DNA from: Lucifuga dentata
Lineage: Eukaryota > Chordata > Actinopteri > Ophidiiformes > Bythitidae
Length of the DNA: 64,000 nucleotides
Assembly: GCA_014773175.1 (NCBI GenBank)
Contig: VXCM01003163.1
Coordinates: 35,373-99,372, forward strand
Reading direction: 5' to 3'
Shown: one piece after another, positions 35,201 to 45,931 of the stretch
Layout: every line of letters starts with the position of its first letter
Numbering within the stretch: position 1 is the stretch's first letter
Position numbers and translations under genes: made by a program
Notes under the pieces: generated by a model
Seen by the model: the letters and a program-made list of their open reading frames with translations, nothing else
Databases searched by the model: none
What the model was told of the DNA's origin: nothing

Positions 35201-38187
35201 TCTTAGGTCTGCTTGAATTATCACGTACTATGCCCTGGAGCATTTTATTATTATTATTTTCCTTTTGCTTTCTTTCACTTTACTATTGTGGAATATAAAG
35301 GGTGCAGCAGTTTCATTTTGCTAGTCATGACTGTTCTTTCTTTTCAGGGAAGTTTGCAGAAATATTAGCATTTTTTGAGAAAGGACAGACTCCAAATCAT
35401 CCAGTCAGGAACCAGACGAGCAAAAACAGAGGTGATTTTTGTTTCACACTGTAGATATTTTGATCACCCCAGTGAAACAGTAATACCAGACAACAACACT
35501 TAATCAGTTTTAATCAGTTTTCAGTTTATTTCATATTTAATGGCTTTTTCTGTATGTTGCAGGTGTTGTGGTGAAGGTTAAAGTCACCAAATTTCTTATG
35601 TTCCTGCAGTTCACACTCTGAAAAAAAGGGCTATCTCTCATTCATTTTGATGCAGCAAATGACTCACATTTGCAATAGTTTGTTAGCTTGTTAGCATCAC
35701 ATATTGTGCACCTCTCGTGGACTAAGATTGCTTCATTCTTACACATATTATTTTTTGGAATTTCACTAATATGTTTCAGCACAAAAGAAGGAAACACATC
35801 AGCATGAGGAAGAACGGTCTCCGATTGACAACAAGGCCACCCTCCCCAGCCCTCAGAGACTCCGCGGTATGTCCCAAACTCATCCTGACACTGAGTCTGA
35901 AGACCCTGCCTGCAATCACAAGGAAGATGCAGACTCAAACCAGGTCATCGTACCAGCTACAGAGCAAAAACTCCCAGATTCTGACTCGCCAGGCATTATG
36001 AAGAGAAACGAACCAGAGTCAGATGGAGAATTGGAGGTTTCTGCTGAGGACGAACAGTCAGAACTACAGTGGTCCACCACTCCTAAAGAGCCAGGTTTGG
36101 AAATGTCTCTATCTGTGCCACAGTAGATTCAGTAGATTTTCACACAAATAAACAACCACTCAGTTGAACACAGCAGAATCTAAACATCAAGAATCACACA
36201 CATTTCTGAACAAAAAATTACTCCTACCAGCAGCTTTGGAAGCCCACAGTAACAATGCCACTAACAATGCCAATTAATGCCATTACCTTTCAAACCCACT
36301 ACTGTAGATATTGCTAAATGTCAGACCTAGACACAACAGCTGAGGAATGAGAGAGCAAGACCAGGCATGCCTCAAGAGTCAACTCTGAATGTCGCAGACA
36401 TCAGAAATATTCAAAGAAAGACACCAGATATCCTCCATGAGTTTGATATGCCGATAGTGTTAAATATTGTAAATAAGCTGCTGTATATTATGCTTATCGT
36501 AGGTCAGACTTAATAGACTCGGGCATAATCGGTTTGATGGCATGATTGCAAACATATTTTGTGATGTCAACTTAAACTGTTTTCAGATGATCACTAGATT
36601 AAAAATGCGACATTCTGGTATCATATCCTACTACTCACGTACCTGAAAGAAAAGCCTCTAATCTCCTTAAATTATCTAGCTGTGATTATAACTCATCAGA
36701 ATCTCAAAAAGTCAAAATCATGTAAAGATGTAATAGAAGTATTCCATGATAACACCATAATTATTTCATGATGAGATGCAAAAAAAAAATAAATCTTGTC
36801 GAGATTATAAAGGAATTAACCCACTATCAGGAGAAAATGTGTTATGAAGCAGTTACTTCATCATCCCTTCAGTCTTCTGAAATTTCATGCTATAGACAGT
36901 TTTGAAAGTCTGACACATCTGACTGGATGTTAAGGCAAATGCAAATTGCTAATTTAAATTGTTTTTCCATGGTAATGCCTACAGGCCGAAGCAACATATC
37001 AGAGCTTTACAAGGGTTAGAATGTTCAGAGACGTTAGTGTTTACCAAATCAAATTATGGAAAGTGTATTCCATGTTTCTGCACTATAAGTTTAAAAAAAT
37101 CACACCAATGCTGAAGTCCATCTCATCTGATTGACATTGCATGTCATTTGGATGATTTTGGACAATAAAGTGGACAAATTGAGACTTTTTTTTATTTATT
37201 ATTAATCTGCTACTAGCTATTATTATTCTTGCCGAAAGAGTATCTGCTTTTTGTTTTACTGTACAGTAGAATGATAAGAAACCAGGAAATGTGAGGGACT
37301 GGAATGTAAACCTGATTTGCAGCATTACCCACAGACTCACAAATCATTTCATTTAAAAACTATCTTTTTTCATTATGGAGAAAACTGAAAGTTCGGCCCA
37401 AGTTCAGAGCCAGTAGATGAAACATTAAAGCTAGTTTATTCATGTTTTATTATTATTATAACTGATAGACAGTGCAAAGGTCGCAGCAGTTTCATCTTGC
37501 TGGTCATGACTATTTACTCTTCACAAGGAAGATAAGATAAATCGTTCATCTATTTCCTTGTTCCACATTAACCAACAAGCATCCTGCAAAGGAAAATAGC
37601 CTCAGTATTTCTAGGTTGGACACTTTAGACAAAATTTGCAAACAGTATGTGTTGAATGAAAATTCAATGAAAACTTTATTGGCTAACTAAAATGGCCAAG
37701 TCGCTTATTCCTCCTAACATGTTTCATTAAAAACTCCCATTGGAATAAGTACTGATTTGATTTATTTTTAGTGGTTTCACTGCTTCGTCTTAAGTCGAAT
37801 GATAAATGGGATTTTTTTTTCCCCCGTTTACTTTGTCTTTCAGGGTCAGAGAGGAAGGCAGATGAGGATGAAGAAACAGCGTCTGCTCCTGCCAGCATCC
37901 AGCCACATTCCCCTTTGACCCAAAATGACCCAAGTATGGATCCTGAGGAAGCCTCCAGTGAACAAAAAGAGGACAACGACTCGGAACCACCCACTGAAAA
38001 ACCTACAGAGAAAAGTCTCTCAGAATTACACAGTTCAGATGTTGACAAGATAAATGAATCAGATAACTCAAATGAAGACCAACAAAAGGAAGATCCAGAC
38101 TCAGACCAGGCCACCATACCACCTGCAGAGGAAAATGTCCCAGACTCTGACTCATCAGGTTTTATGGAGAAAAATAAACTCAGATAA
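29807..38187 (+). CDS. CD2/CD58/CD48-family receptor, whole gene span
   Basis: Type I membrane adhesion or co-stimulation receptor of the CD2 subset of the Ig superfamily. Exons: 29807-29855, 31036-31326, 32638-32910, 33329-33433, 33743-33778, then either 34017-34123 (short form, 286 residues) or 34618-34824, 35348-35431, 35780-36094, 37844-38187 (long form, 567 residues). All internal exons are phase 1/1. The V domain (residues 18-113) has no cysteines, as in CD2, CD48 and CD58. The second domain (114-204) has the four-cysteine, two-disulphide pattern of the family. The membrane segment is at about 209-234. The long tail is acidic, rich in S, E, D and P, and has no tyrosine, hence no ITSM of SLAM type. 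The paralogue is not resolved; human CD58, CD2, IGSF3 and CD101 lie together on 1p13. Confidence 0.82.
31036..31326 (+). CDS. CD2-like receptor exon 2: V-type domain without cysteines
   Basis: 291 bases, phase 1/1. Contains PEYILWKHDGDKVVQFDG (C-strand tryptophan), NRITLDWHSAELTIKDL and DDSGEYELEAV, the D-x-G-x-Y motif with glutamate where other Ig domains have cysteine. Absence of the disulphide is a hallmark of CD2/CD48/CD58 first domains. Confidence 0.88.
32204..32237. repeat. (CT)n microsatellite in CD2-like intron 2
   Basis: Seventeen CT units. Confidence 0.9.
32638..32910 (+). CDS. CD2-like receptor exon 3: C2-type domain with two disulphides
   Basis: 273 bases, phase 1/1. Contains EKPNISCVMND, WATLCCSS, SVYVCTVSTPLSKKTAS and the final KDCY. 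Cysteines at the A' and G-strand ends plus B and F strands give the four-cysteine layout of CD2-family second domains. One extra adjacent cysteine (LCC) is present. Confidence 0.88.
33329..33433 (+). CDS. CD2-like receptor exon 4: transmembrane segment
   Basis: 105 bases, phase 1/1. Encodes EIPVALIAAIVSCILLILII, then CVGLGYYCY and the stop-transfer RRRQK. A clear single-pass segment with a basic cytoplasmic border. Confidence 0.88.
33743..33778 (+). CDS. CD2-like receptor exon 5: 12-codon juxtamembrane exon
   Basis: 36 bases between CTCTTAG and GTATGTT, phase 1/1. Encodes VPAHIEEGDTKK. Supported only by splice sites and phase; it can be skipped without a frame change. Confidence 0.6.
34017..34123 (+). 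CDS. CD2-like receptor alternative terminal exon (short form)
   Basis: Acceptor TTTACAG, then 35 codons (TQGLVADKVNILHE, PEEDNAYDMLLKLIQRGM) and TAA. It holds the only tyrosine-based candidate in the tail (NAYDML, a YxxL type that lacks the hydrophobic -2 residue of an ITIM). If included, it ends the protein before the duplicated cassettes. Confidence 0.6.
34100..34860 (+). repeat. Tandem intragenic duplication, unit 1
   Basis: Unit begins with a stretch like TCAGTTTCATTTTG...GACTGTTC and ends with the tail cassette exon. Intronic words shared with units 2 and 3 include TCATTCATTTTG, GTGGACTAAGATTG and ATTCTTACACA. Homology therefore covers intron as well as exon, which points to segmental duplication inside the gene. 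Confidence 0.7.
34618..34824 (+). CDS. CD2-like receptor tail cassette exon 1b
   Basis: 207 bases, phase 1/1, acceptor TTTCAG, donor CCAG/GTTTGT. Contains EQKLPDSVSAGIMKRNEPES and DGELEVPAEDEG, repeated nearly word for word in the exon at 35,780. Acidic, no tyrosine. Confidence 0.7.
35348..35431 (+). CDS. CD2-like receptor tail exon 2a
   Basis: 84 bases, phase 1/1, acceptor CTTTTCAG, donor AGAG/GTGATT. Encodes KFAEILAFFEKGQTPNHPV and a basic end. A decayed counterpart is visible at about 34,175-34,200 (TTTTGCAGAAAAGAGAAG), with the acceptor context lost. Confidence 0.55.
35780..36094 (+). CDS. CD2-like receptor tail cassette exon 2b
   Basis: 315 bases, phase 1/1, acceptor GTTTCAG, donor CCAG/GTTTGG. 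Contains SQTHPDTESEDPACNHKEDA, then EQKLPDSDSPGIMKRNEPES and DGELEVSAEDEQ. The second half repeats the 34,618 exon; the first half matches the 37,844 exon (KEDxDS, Q-x-x-x-P). Confidence 0.72.
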
Positions 38188-38235
38188 ATAGACTCAGATG
38201 GAGAATTGGAGGACGCTCCTGAGGGAAAAAAGCCA
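37465..38235 (+). repeat. Tandem intragenic duplication, unit 3
   Basis: Starts CAAAGGTCGCAGCAGTTTCA and TTGCTGGTCATGACT, matching the unit 2 start. The first exon is not recognisable (CACAAGGAAGATAAG). The second exon carries the stop at 38,185, and unit similarity (TCAGATGGAGAATTGGAGG) resumes at 38,194. Confidence 0.65.
37844..38187 (+). CDS. CD2-like receptor tail cassette exon 3b and stop (long form)
   Basis: Acceptor TTTCAG and 344 bases to TAA at 38185-38187. Encodes SERKADEDEETASAPAS, DPEEASSEQKEDNDSEPP and PAEENVPDSDSSGFMEKNK. The reading frame stops inside the repeated motif that in the other cassettes continues as ESDGELE. Confidence 0.7.
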
Positions 38236-38676
38236 GATCCGCTGCTGTGTGCTGCTCACGACCAGTCAGTCCCAGAAAATACACAAAGTCATCACAGCAA
38301 GAACCAAACAATCAAGTAATAACAGAATCTAACCAGCCAGACAATCACAAAAAAGTTTCTGAACTGAAAATGGATCCGATATGCGCGACTTGTCTAACTC
38401 TTTTTCAGCACTAAAAGTATCAGACAAACATAACAACACCAATATCATCCAAGGCCCAACGGATCAAGAAGAAGAGAGCATAATGTTGGTGAGTGTGAGG
38501 GGGATTCACAGACAGATGTATACACGGCAGAGGCAGATAAAGGTGAAGAACAGCGTGAACCGCAAACTGGTGAAGGGAAAGATGAGGTTCAGCCTGACCA
38601 AGAGGAAAAGGAAATGGGTAGTGAAAGTCTGAATGAGGTAAATAAAGGGAAAAAGAAAGGAGAATTTGATGCGTAA
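38188..38676 (+). pseudogene. Decayed tail-coding sequence beyond the CD2-like stop codon
   Basis: After the stop the same frame continues with DSDGELEDAPEGKKPDP. Coding-like acidic text then moves between frames: QQEPNNQVITESNQPDN (near 38,300), SALKVSDKHNNTNIIQGP and DQEEES (38,400-38,480), and GECEGDSQTDVYTAEADKG with EVQPDQEEKEMGSESLNEV to a TAA at 38,674. The composition equals that of the intact tail, so this looks like a former C-terminal extension broken by a stop and about three small indels. A splice from ATGTTG/GTGAGT (38,490) cannot be excluded. Confidence 0.5.
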
Positions 38677-38693
38677 GCCAATGTAAAAATAAA
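38641..38693 (+). terminator. Candidate poly(A) signals of the CD2-like gene
   Basis: AATAAA at 38,641-38,646 and again at 38,688-38,693, about 0.5 kb past the long-form stop. The first lies inside the decayed coding-like stretch. Confidence 0.35.
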
Positions 38694-38699
38694 ATGAGA

Positions 38700-41031
38700 A
38701 AATATGAAGAGGGAGCAGAAAGAGAAAATTATTTGAGTTGTCCATAAATTATTAATGTAACTTGGAAGCATTAGTGTGTAAGTACTGTATGTACTCTAAA
38801 AGTGTGTACATGAGTTTTAATATAAGTCATGTAAAGGCACAGAGTAACAAGTTCAGATGTAGAAGTCAAGCTAAGGGAAGACTAGCAGCACTTTATGGAA
38901 AATAGGATGGAGAGATGGAAATTACAACAAATGAATATCCATAGCAGCAAAAAAAAAAAAAAAAAAAACAAAACAGATCTATAGTTGGGTAAAAGTAGAA
39001 GTGCTGTACGTTTGATGTTGGCTTAGAGATGTGGTGCAACTGTTGTGTCTGCATAACTAATCCTGAAACACTATCTCCATTTTCTGCTTAAAATTTTATT
39101 ATTTTACTTTTGTATTATTATTTTTTTTAACAAAGTACCAAGGAAACATATTGTAAATATTTTAATTTTAAATATCATAGCATTTTGTGTAGTCAGAGAA
39201 ATGTTTTACAAGATGTATAGAGATATAATATATGTAAACAAAGTATATAAAGCTGGCAGCGTTTTTCAAATACACATTACAGTATAATCATTATAAGCTG
39301 AATGTAAAAATCAGTTAGCCTTTTATGGTGAAAATTTTTAACTTCAAAGTGGCTTCGGGGAATATTATCTGCACTAACATTGATATAATAACCTTTGTGG
39401 CCATGTAAAAGAATGAGATTTTTTTTTTTTTTTATTAAAATGATGCTGTGTATAAATTTAGCCCTTGTGAACCTTTTTAAGATCTCACTCAAAGATGCTT
39501 CATTGAGATTTCCATTCTGTGTATTTTAGAAATGTTGATTATTATTATTTTTTTTGTTGAATACATTCATTTTTATAGAGAGCAGCTTGTATCTGCCGGT
39601 CCGCTGGTATGAAACAGGCTGTGATTATATTTGTAATATGTCAGAGCTCTATATTTGTTACTGACATAATAATTGCATTATATTTTGCAGAAGTTTTTGG
39701 TTTTTTTTTTCTTCTTGCTTATTGGTGCTTTCACACAAAATTTTCATTACAGTGTTTAATGCTTTTATCACTTTCTTCTTCAATTCTTCTTCAATCACAT
39801 TCCATTTCTTGGAGACATACTATGACAGAACAATTATTGACGTTCTTCTCAAGTCTCATTTTAGATTCACTGGAATGCCAACACATGGTTTCAGAAAGCT
39901 GAATTTATTTGCAGAAGAAAACTTGAGAAAAGGAACATTGAAATAAAGTAAAAATGTATTAATGAATTATTTGATTTTGTCTGTTGATTCAAAGGCTGCA
40001 AATCTAAACCTGAAGAATTCTTGTGGACACCCATAATTTGAAGCGATAAGGAACTGTGAGGGCCTTTTTGTGTCAGTAGGGGGCAGTGTTTAACAGCACT
40101 TCCATCTAAAAATGGACAGAAGTTTTGAAGAAACTGGCACTGACATGGTTGAAGGACAAGGAAAGCTTTTAAAAAACACATTTTAAAAGGGCTCTGCATG
40201 AATGTGTTGTACATAATTGCTGACTATGAAAAAGACTAAAACATGCATGCATACTTTTTATGTTAAGTGTTGGTGAATATGAATGTTGCTGTAAGAATGG
40301 GTGTGTGTCGGTCTGAGCAGGTTCAAGGGTGTAATTTGGAGATAAATGTGTATCTGGAGCTGTTAATGATAACTCACCTACAGTAGTTTGACACAAATTA
40401 CAGAATATTATTAATCAATGATACACAAAGTAAAGGCAGAAAGCAGGTTCACCTATAGCTGGATGAGAAGCTGGTATAGATTTCTAAGGAGATCTGCTTG
40501 GGCATGTGAGAAAGTCATGCATGATTAGTTTAACCCTCCAGTCACAGAGACGTCTGTGATCTGCTACCACCTGACCTGCGGGTTCAGGGCACAAGTGGAG
40601 AATGAAGACTATCATGTTTCTCTGGTCCCAACAAATACCAGGGGGATATTGGAGTATTGAATTATTTCTGGGGATTGGGGCACTGCCTCCTCAGATGGGA
40701 AGGTCACAACGTGGCTCCACTGAGACATTGTTGATGTGTTTGTGGCAGCAGGGGGGCTCACGGAGTCTTTTTTTGTTTATGCATCACACATCTTTATTTT
40801 TTTTTTCCTTGAATCCCCTCTGACATTACAAGAGGATTTTGACTTTTCCCCAGCATTTCTAAAACATGTAACAAGGCCATGCCAGCCCATATTGTACATT
40901 TGGCCTGAACCTGCTCTTAATACAAGAATGGTTGTTTCCTTTTCCACATTGTATGGTTATGTCTCACTGGAGTGCAATGTTCCTTCAGACAGAGACCCAA
41001 TTACACTTTTCTCCTCAGCTTGTTTAGGTCT

Positions 41032-41088
<57 letters not shown>

Positions 41089-42148
41089 ACCATAGAGTGA
41101 GAGTGGGCCACCCTCCAGAGCTGCCTTTTATACCAGGTTGATTAGCATGCTGGGTTGTTTAAATTGCCTCCTGGAGGGCTGACGTGAAATCGAACAACAT
41201 CCTCTGGCTTTAGAGACCAGCTCCATAGCTTCTCATTTATTTTTATGCAGAGTTAAGATGGAGCCTTGGCACCGCTCCACTGAGGAGGCCCAGTTGGGAG
41301 GGGTCAGATCTGGGTAGGTCAGAACAAATCAATTAATATCAGCTCAATAAAAGTTTTGCTTGAATGGCTCTTTCTATGTGCCATATACAGTGCAACCTGG
41401 TGCCCGACGTAATTATAGCATGTGGATAAATCGTTAAGTTTAGCCGAGACAACATAATGGAATAATAAACATGTCTCCTTTCCCGTTTCACCTCTATTAA
41501 GGCCTGATTTGTCTTTGGACCCTGTTTTTATGAGCACATTAGAAGTGACTGAGAAAGCCTTGTTTGTCATTGTTACTACACCATGCTATTAGGTATTGAC
41601 ATTTATTACTGTACATTTGGATCCATACCAACGTGTATGCTGCGTTTCTTTAGTCGGCTCATCATGTAAAATTCAAGCGAGCCCAAGGCAGAAACATTAT
41701 GACACCCACAGCAGTCACCCACGCAGCGGAAAGACCTGTTATTATAACACCTATAATTGTGTAATTTTGTCATTACTTCACTAATAAGTAACTTGCCTCA
41801 AATAAGGTTATGTTTTCTCCCATGTGTGTTTGCTGTTTTGTTTTTGTTGACAGTTAGCAGGATTATTTACAAAGTTCTGGACTTGGAAGGGTGTGACATG
41901 GTCCAGAGAAGAACTCATTATATATCAGGATCACTGTAATCCCAGATGTTGTTTTGACTCAAAGAAAATAGTTAATTGTACCCAATATGACCTAATGATT
42001 TTATATCCAAAAAGTTGTACTTTTTGGATATTTTTTTTTATTCATGTTAGAGTTTTTGAGTTGAATCAACTTAAGTCAGTTTAGTTTTACCATTAATATT
42101 AGCAAAGTACAAACTCATTGCTTAAAATAGAATCTTGGTGATTGAGCA
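38700..42148. other. No gene seen
   Basis: 3' flank of the CD2-like gene, AT-rich, with (GA)n at 41,035. Frames of 70 to 120 codons here show no domain. Confidence 0.45.
41035..41084. repeat. (GA)n microsatellite
   Basis: About 25 GA units. Confidence 0.9.
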
Positions 42149-42262
42149 GGGTGGCACGTTGGTTCAGTGGTTATCTCTGTGGCCTCACAGTAAGAAGTTC
42201 TGGGTTCAAGGCCAACCGGTTCCTTTTTGTGTGGAGTTTGCATGTTCACCCTGTGCTGAACA
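42149..42262 (+). mobile_element. tRNA-derived SINE fragment, copy 1
   Basis: Reads GGTGGCACGTTGGTTCAGTG, GGCCTCACAGTAAGAAGTTC and TGGGTTCAAGGCCAACC: A-box-like and B-box (GGTTCAAGGCC) promoter words of a tRNA head, then the common GTGTGGAGTTTGCATGTTC. It is cut off where the M2 element begins at 42,265. It does not fold as a functional tRNA. Confidence 0.65.
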
Positions 42263-42264
42263 CA

Positions 42265-43210
42265 TACCGTATATACTCGACTATAAGCTGACCCCCGGTT
42301 TTGACCTGCAAATTTAGATTTTTAAAGAAACCTGCATAATCCGACACACTGAAATTGTTCCATCAGTTTATTAGTTTAGCAAATTACCTGTTGTTTTTTT
42401 TTTCTTCTGAGAATTGTCATAGTATTCCTGTGATTTTCTGAAAATAATCCACGTACCNTGTTTTTTTTTTCTTCTGAGAATTGTCATAGTATTCCTGTGA
42501 TTTTCTGAAAATAATCCACGTACCAGTACTGGCAAACAGCTGATTACAGTAAGTGACATTAGTTTTCCGGACTCCTCTTTGTTGTCTGAATTGCATTGTT
42601 GAAGGTAAGGAAAGTTTTACAAATGAGCTATAATTGTCACGGAGCTTATTTAGCTGTGTAATTATGGTGAGGTTTTTGGTTGTTTTTTTTTTAATCTCAC
42701 CTCTAAGTGTTTTCAGTATGCGGGTCTGTCTATGTGCTGGACATTCTTCGATGCGAAGTTTTGGAATTCCCTCAGCTGACCCCCTGATGTTGTTCCATCA
42801 ATTTATTTGTTTAGCAAATTTCCTGTTTTTCTGGGTATTGNGACCCCCTGATGTTGTTCCATCAATTTATTTGTTTAGCAAATTTCCTGTTTTTCTGGGT
42901 ATTGTCACAGTATTCCTCTGATTTTCTGAAAATAATTCACGTACTGGTAAACATGATATTTATTTCAGCAGCTGATTACCGTAACTGACAGATCATGGCT
43001 TACTGGCCACCACAAAATGTGCTGGATAAGATGTTTAGTCAGGAAATACATCATTCTAAGGTATGATTTAAACTATTTTACATGCGTAGTGGTAATGGGT
43101 AGTATTTCCACCCCTGGTACTTTCGTTCTCTGGGATCTGATTTGAATTACTTGTGTATAAGCTGACGATTTGTATTGTGAACTTTGGCTTATACGCAAGT
43201 ATATATGGTA
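42265..43210 (+). mobile_element. Palindromic element, family M2, copy 1
   Basis: Ends are mutual reverse complements: TACCGTATATACTCGACTAT and AAGCTGA at the left; GCTTATACGCAAGTATATAT and GGTA at the right. The interior carries TTTGACCTGCAAATTTAG and ATGTTGTTCCATCAATTTAT, also in copy 2 but reversed. Two N characters inside are each flanked by duplicated sequence. No transposase frame. Confidence 0.65.
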
Positions 43211-43214
43211 CTTA

Positions 43215-43380
43215 TTTGTTTGTTCAACAATGCATAACTTAACTTTTTTAGGGCGAGTTAACCATGCAATATTACTTCATTGTACCTAAACATTTGAAGA
43301 TTTTCTATTGAGAATCCTAGGTTCATTGAAAATATACTTTTTTGTTTGTTCAACAATGCATAACTTAACTTTTTTAGGGC
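43215..43380 (+). repeat. Exact 40-base direct repeat with 86-base spacer
   Basis: 43,215-43,254 and 43,341-43,380 are identical, starting TTTGTTTGTTCAACAATGCA and ending TTTTTTAGGGC. Directly after the M2 element. Confidence 0.75.
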
Positions 43381-43564
43381 AGCGAGTTACCCAACTTTTT
43401 TAAGTTGAATTAATTTTCAGGGCTTACAGGGTGGATGCAGGAAGTTTTAACGTGTAACGTGTAGTGTGTATGCAAGTTTTATTTATTAGTTCAAGCATGC
43501 AAAATCACCGATATAGTCCTTTAAGTTGCTTTAAGTCCTATTATTATAGCCATTTCTTTCTCTT

Positions 43565-43820
43565 TGATGCAGTGGTTAGCACTGGGTCCTGGGTTCAAAG
43601 CATCGTGCAGCCCCTGTGTGTGGAGTTTCCATGTTTTCCCTTGTGTTTTTGTGGGTTTCCTCTTTGTACTCCAGTTTCCGACCACCATCAAAAAACACGT
43701 GTTCATGCTCCTGCCTTTGCTCTTGACCTCCAGAGTTGATCCCCGGGCGCCGCACGATAACTGCCCACTGCTCTCTGGTAGTTAGGATGGGCATGCAGAG
43801 AATGAATTTCCCTGCAGAAG
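43565..43820 (+). mobile_element. tRNA-derived SINE fragment, copy 2, with 3' body
   Basis: Contains GCAGTGGTTAGCACTGGG, TCCTGGGTTCAAAGC, GTGTGGAGTTTCCATGTTTT, GTGGGTTTCCTC, GATCCCCGGGCGCCGCACGA, CTGCCCACTGCTC and the end GGATGGGCATGCAGAGAATG. It shows the family body missing from copy 1. Degraded. Confidence 0.65.
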
Positions 43821-45877
43821 CTTGAGAATGTTATCAACTGTTAGTGATATTTGAACAAAGAACTGTTATCATTTTCACATTTCATGACCACAGCGTAAAC
43901 ACAGGTCATCAGAGCTCAGGGCTGAATGAAGGTGTGCTCACAGTGGCAGCCAGTTTGCACGAGTCTCATGGTAGATCTTTTAACATCAGGACATCTTAAA
44001 CCCAAAACATCCCTTTGCGGTCTGGCTGGACTTGGAAGCTCGGCCACTCTTCTGTGCTCGTTCACTTTCTCTGTCACACTACCTCTTGGCAGTTATTATC
44101 ATGTGAAACATACAGTATATTGGAAAGGCAATATGAGGAGTAAATATTTTCTTCAGAGAAAATCTTGGGAGTATTTGTATGTTTTCATTATGGTTTCTCT
44201 CAGGCATTTGCTTGGGAGAGGCTTTCCATCTTTGTGTCTATCTTTGTAATCAGTTAGGAGGGCGGTATGGGATGCAGAACCTGGCTTAATTTGTGCATTT
44301 TATCCAAACAGCATGGGCACGCAGCTTAACATGAAACAGAGCTGAACACGGTTTGGTGTAAAGAAGGCACAGCCCTTCTGTCATAGTTTTGTTTGGACGT
44401 TTTGAAGAGTAAGAAAACATAAGCCTGACTTAAACATCATACTTAGATGTTTTTCTGGTTTTCTTTAGCCTTCAGGAAAATCAATCACTGACAGCTCGAG
44501 AGAGAGAGAAATGATAAATGATACCACATACATAACTTTGATTTACATATTTCCATATAATCAGTACCACTCATCTGTTGGTTTCACACTCTTTTGTTTA
44601 AAACAACGAATACCATAAGATGGTATTTGCCATAGATAAGCTCTGTACACAATGTTAAATCCTGTGCATAGAGACCAGTTAGTAAGCTGTCACAAAAGTT
44701 CATGTTTTCAATTTGCTCACATTTTTAAACTATTCTGTAACCATCTCTAATTAACTCTGGAGTTGAAAAAGAATGCTTTATGCTTTTCAACAATTGGACA
44801 TGTATCCCTTCAGCACTGCGTGTCAAGAATGACTCAGTTTTCTCTTGTCATGTGTAAATATATTTCTCAATAAGCTAAGCTGCTCACTTCAGAGCTTTGT
44901 CAGTTCATTATTTGAACAAGCTGCATGCTGAAGTATCTGCACTCGTGCATTTGCAGAAACCTGACAGACAATTCTCTTATGGCAAAATGGAAAACACTCG
45001 CTGCATGCAGCCTGCCTTATATTGTCTGATGGGAAGATTAAAGCCAACCCAAACAAAATTCACTCTCTTCAACTTTGGATTGGTGGATGGTGAGAGCACC
45101 GAAGGGAACGGCTCACTCAGCTATCAGTCATCACATCATGTTGTTATTGATCTCCGTCTCCTCTTCTGTGTGCTTTTGCCTTCTTGAATCCACGCTGTGC
45201 TTTCAGTAAGATTTATTTGCCTCCCATCACTTTGGTAAGATGGATTGATGATGCTCAGCACTGGCTACTGCTCTTATTTAATCACCAACAACACAAGAGT
45301 GTAAATAACAATACATCACCTTTGTTTGACTTGAATATTTAACTGCCTCTGCTTATAATTGCAGGAAAAAAATGAGTTTGCATTCTCTCTCTAGGTAATT
45401 ATAGTTAGTGTGAGTATTTTGGGATGCTGTAACTTCACACCAAAAAATAATCATTTCCAGAGTATTCGCACTGCTGCCACTTTCCAAAATTAAAAACAAT
45501 GAGAATGTAATGTGATTCCAAATGAGGGAGGAACTGTAAAAGTAATGGGGAGGAGGGGGTAGTATTGATAACTGCAGAGTTATTAAAATCATGAGTTTGG
45601 CCATTTCAAAATTTGAAACAGATTGGAAATGTTTCAAAACATTGCTGTCTTAACTTTGGTGCACAGCATTTTTACTTCTATGAATGCGTATTATAAATGT
45701 GTTGAAGTAAAAATGAGAATGAGACTTGCATGATCATTGCAGATAAACCTCAGCAACAGTTCAATAGAATTACAGCTGGCTTTACTACAGTCATTTATAA
45801 TAAAAGTATATACAAACCGGATATTTACTGCAGAATATTATATATTTTATTGTCAAACCATTTGTCCATCATGCACT

Positions 45878-45931
<54 letters not shown>

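Larger units (their letters stand above)
35285..36135 (+). repeat. Tandem intragenic duplication, unit 2
   Basis: Best preserved unit, with two usable exons (35,348 and 35,780). Starts AAAGGGTGCAGCAGTTTCAT and carries the same intronic words as unit 1. Confidence 0.72.

Noticed and set aside
42149..42230. Possible tRNA gene
   Set aside because: A- and B-box-like words are present, but the arms do not pair and the GTGTGGAGTTTGCATG body follows; it is a SINE head.
42394..42904. Apparent tandem repeats inside the M2 element
   Set aside because: Copies are separated exactly by an N and occur once in the other M2 copy; assembly artefact more likely.
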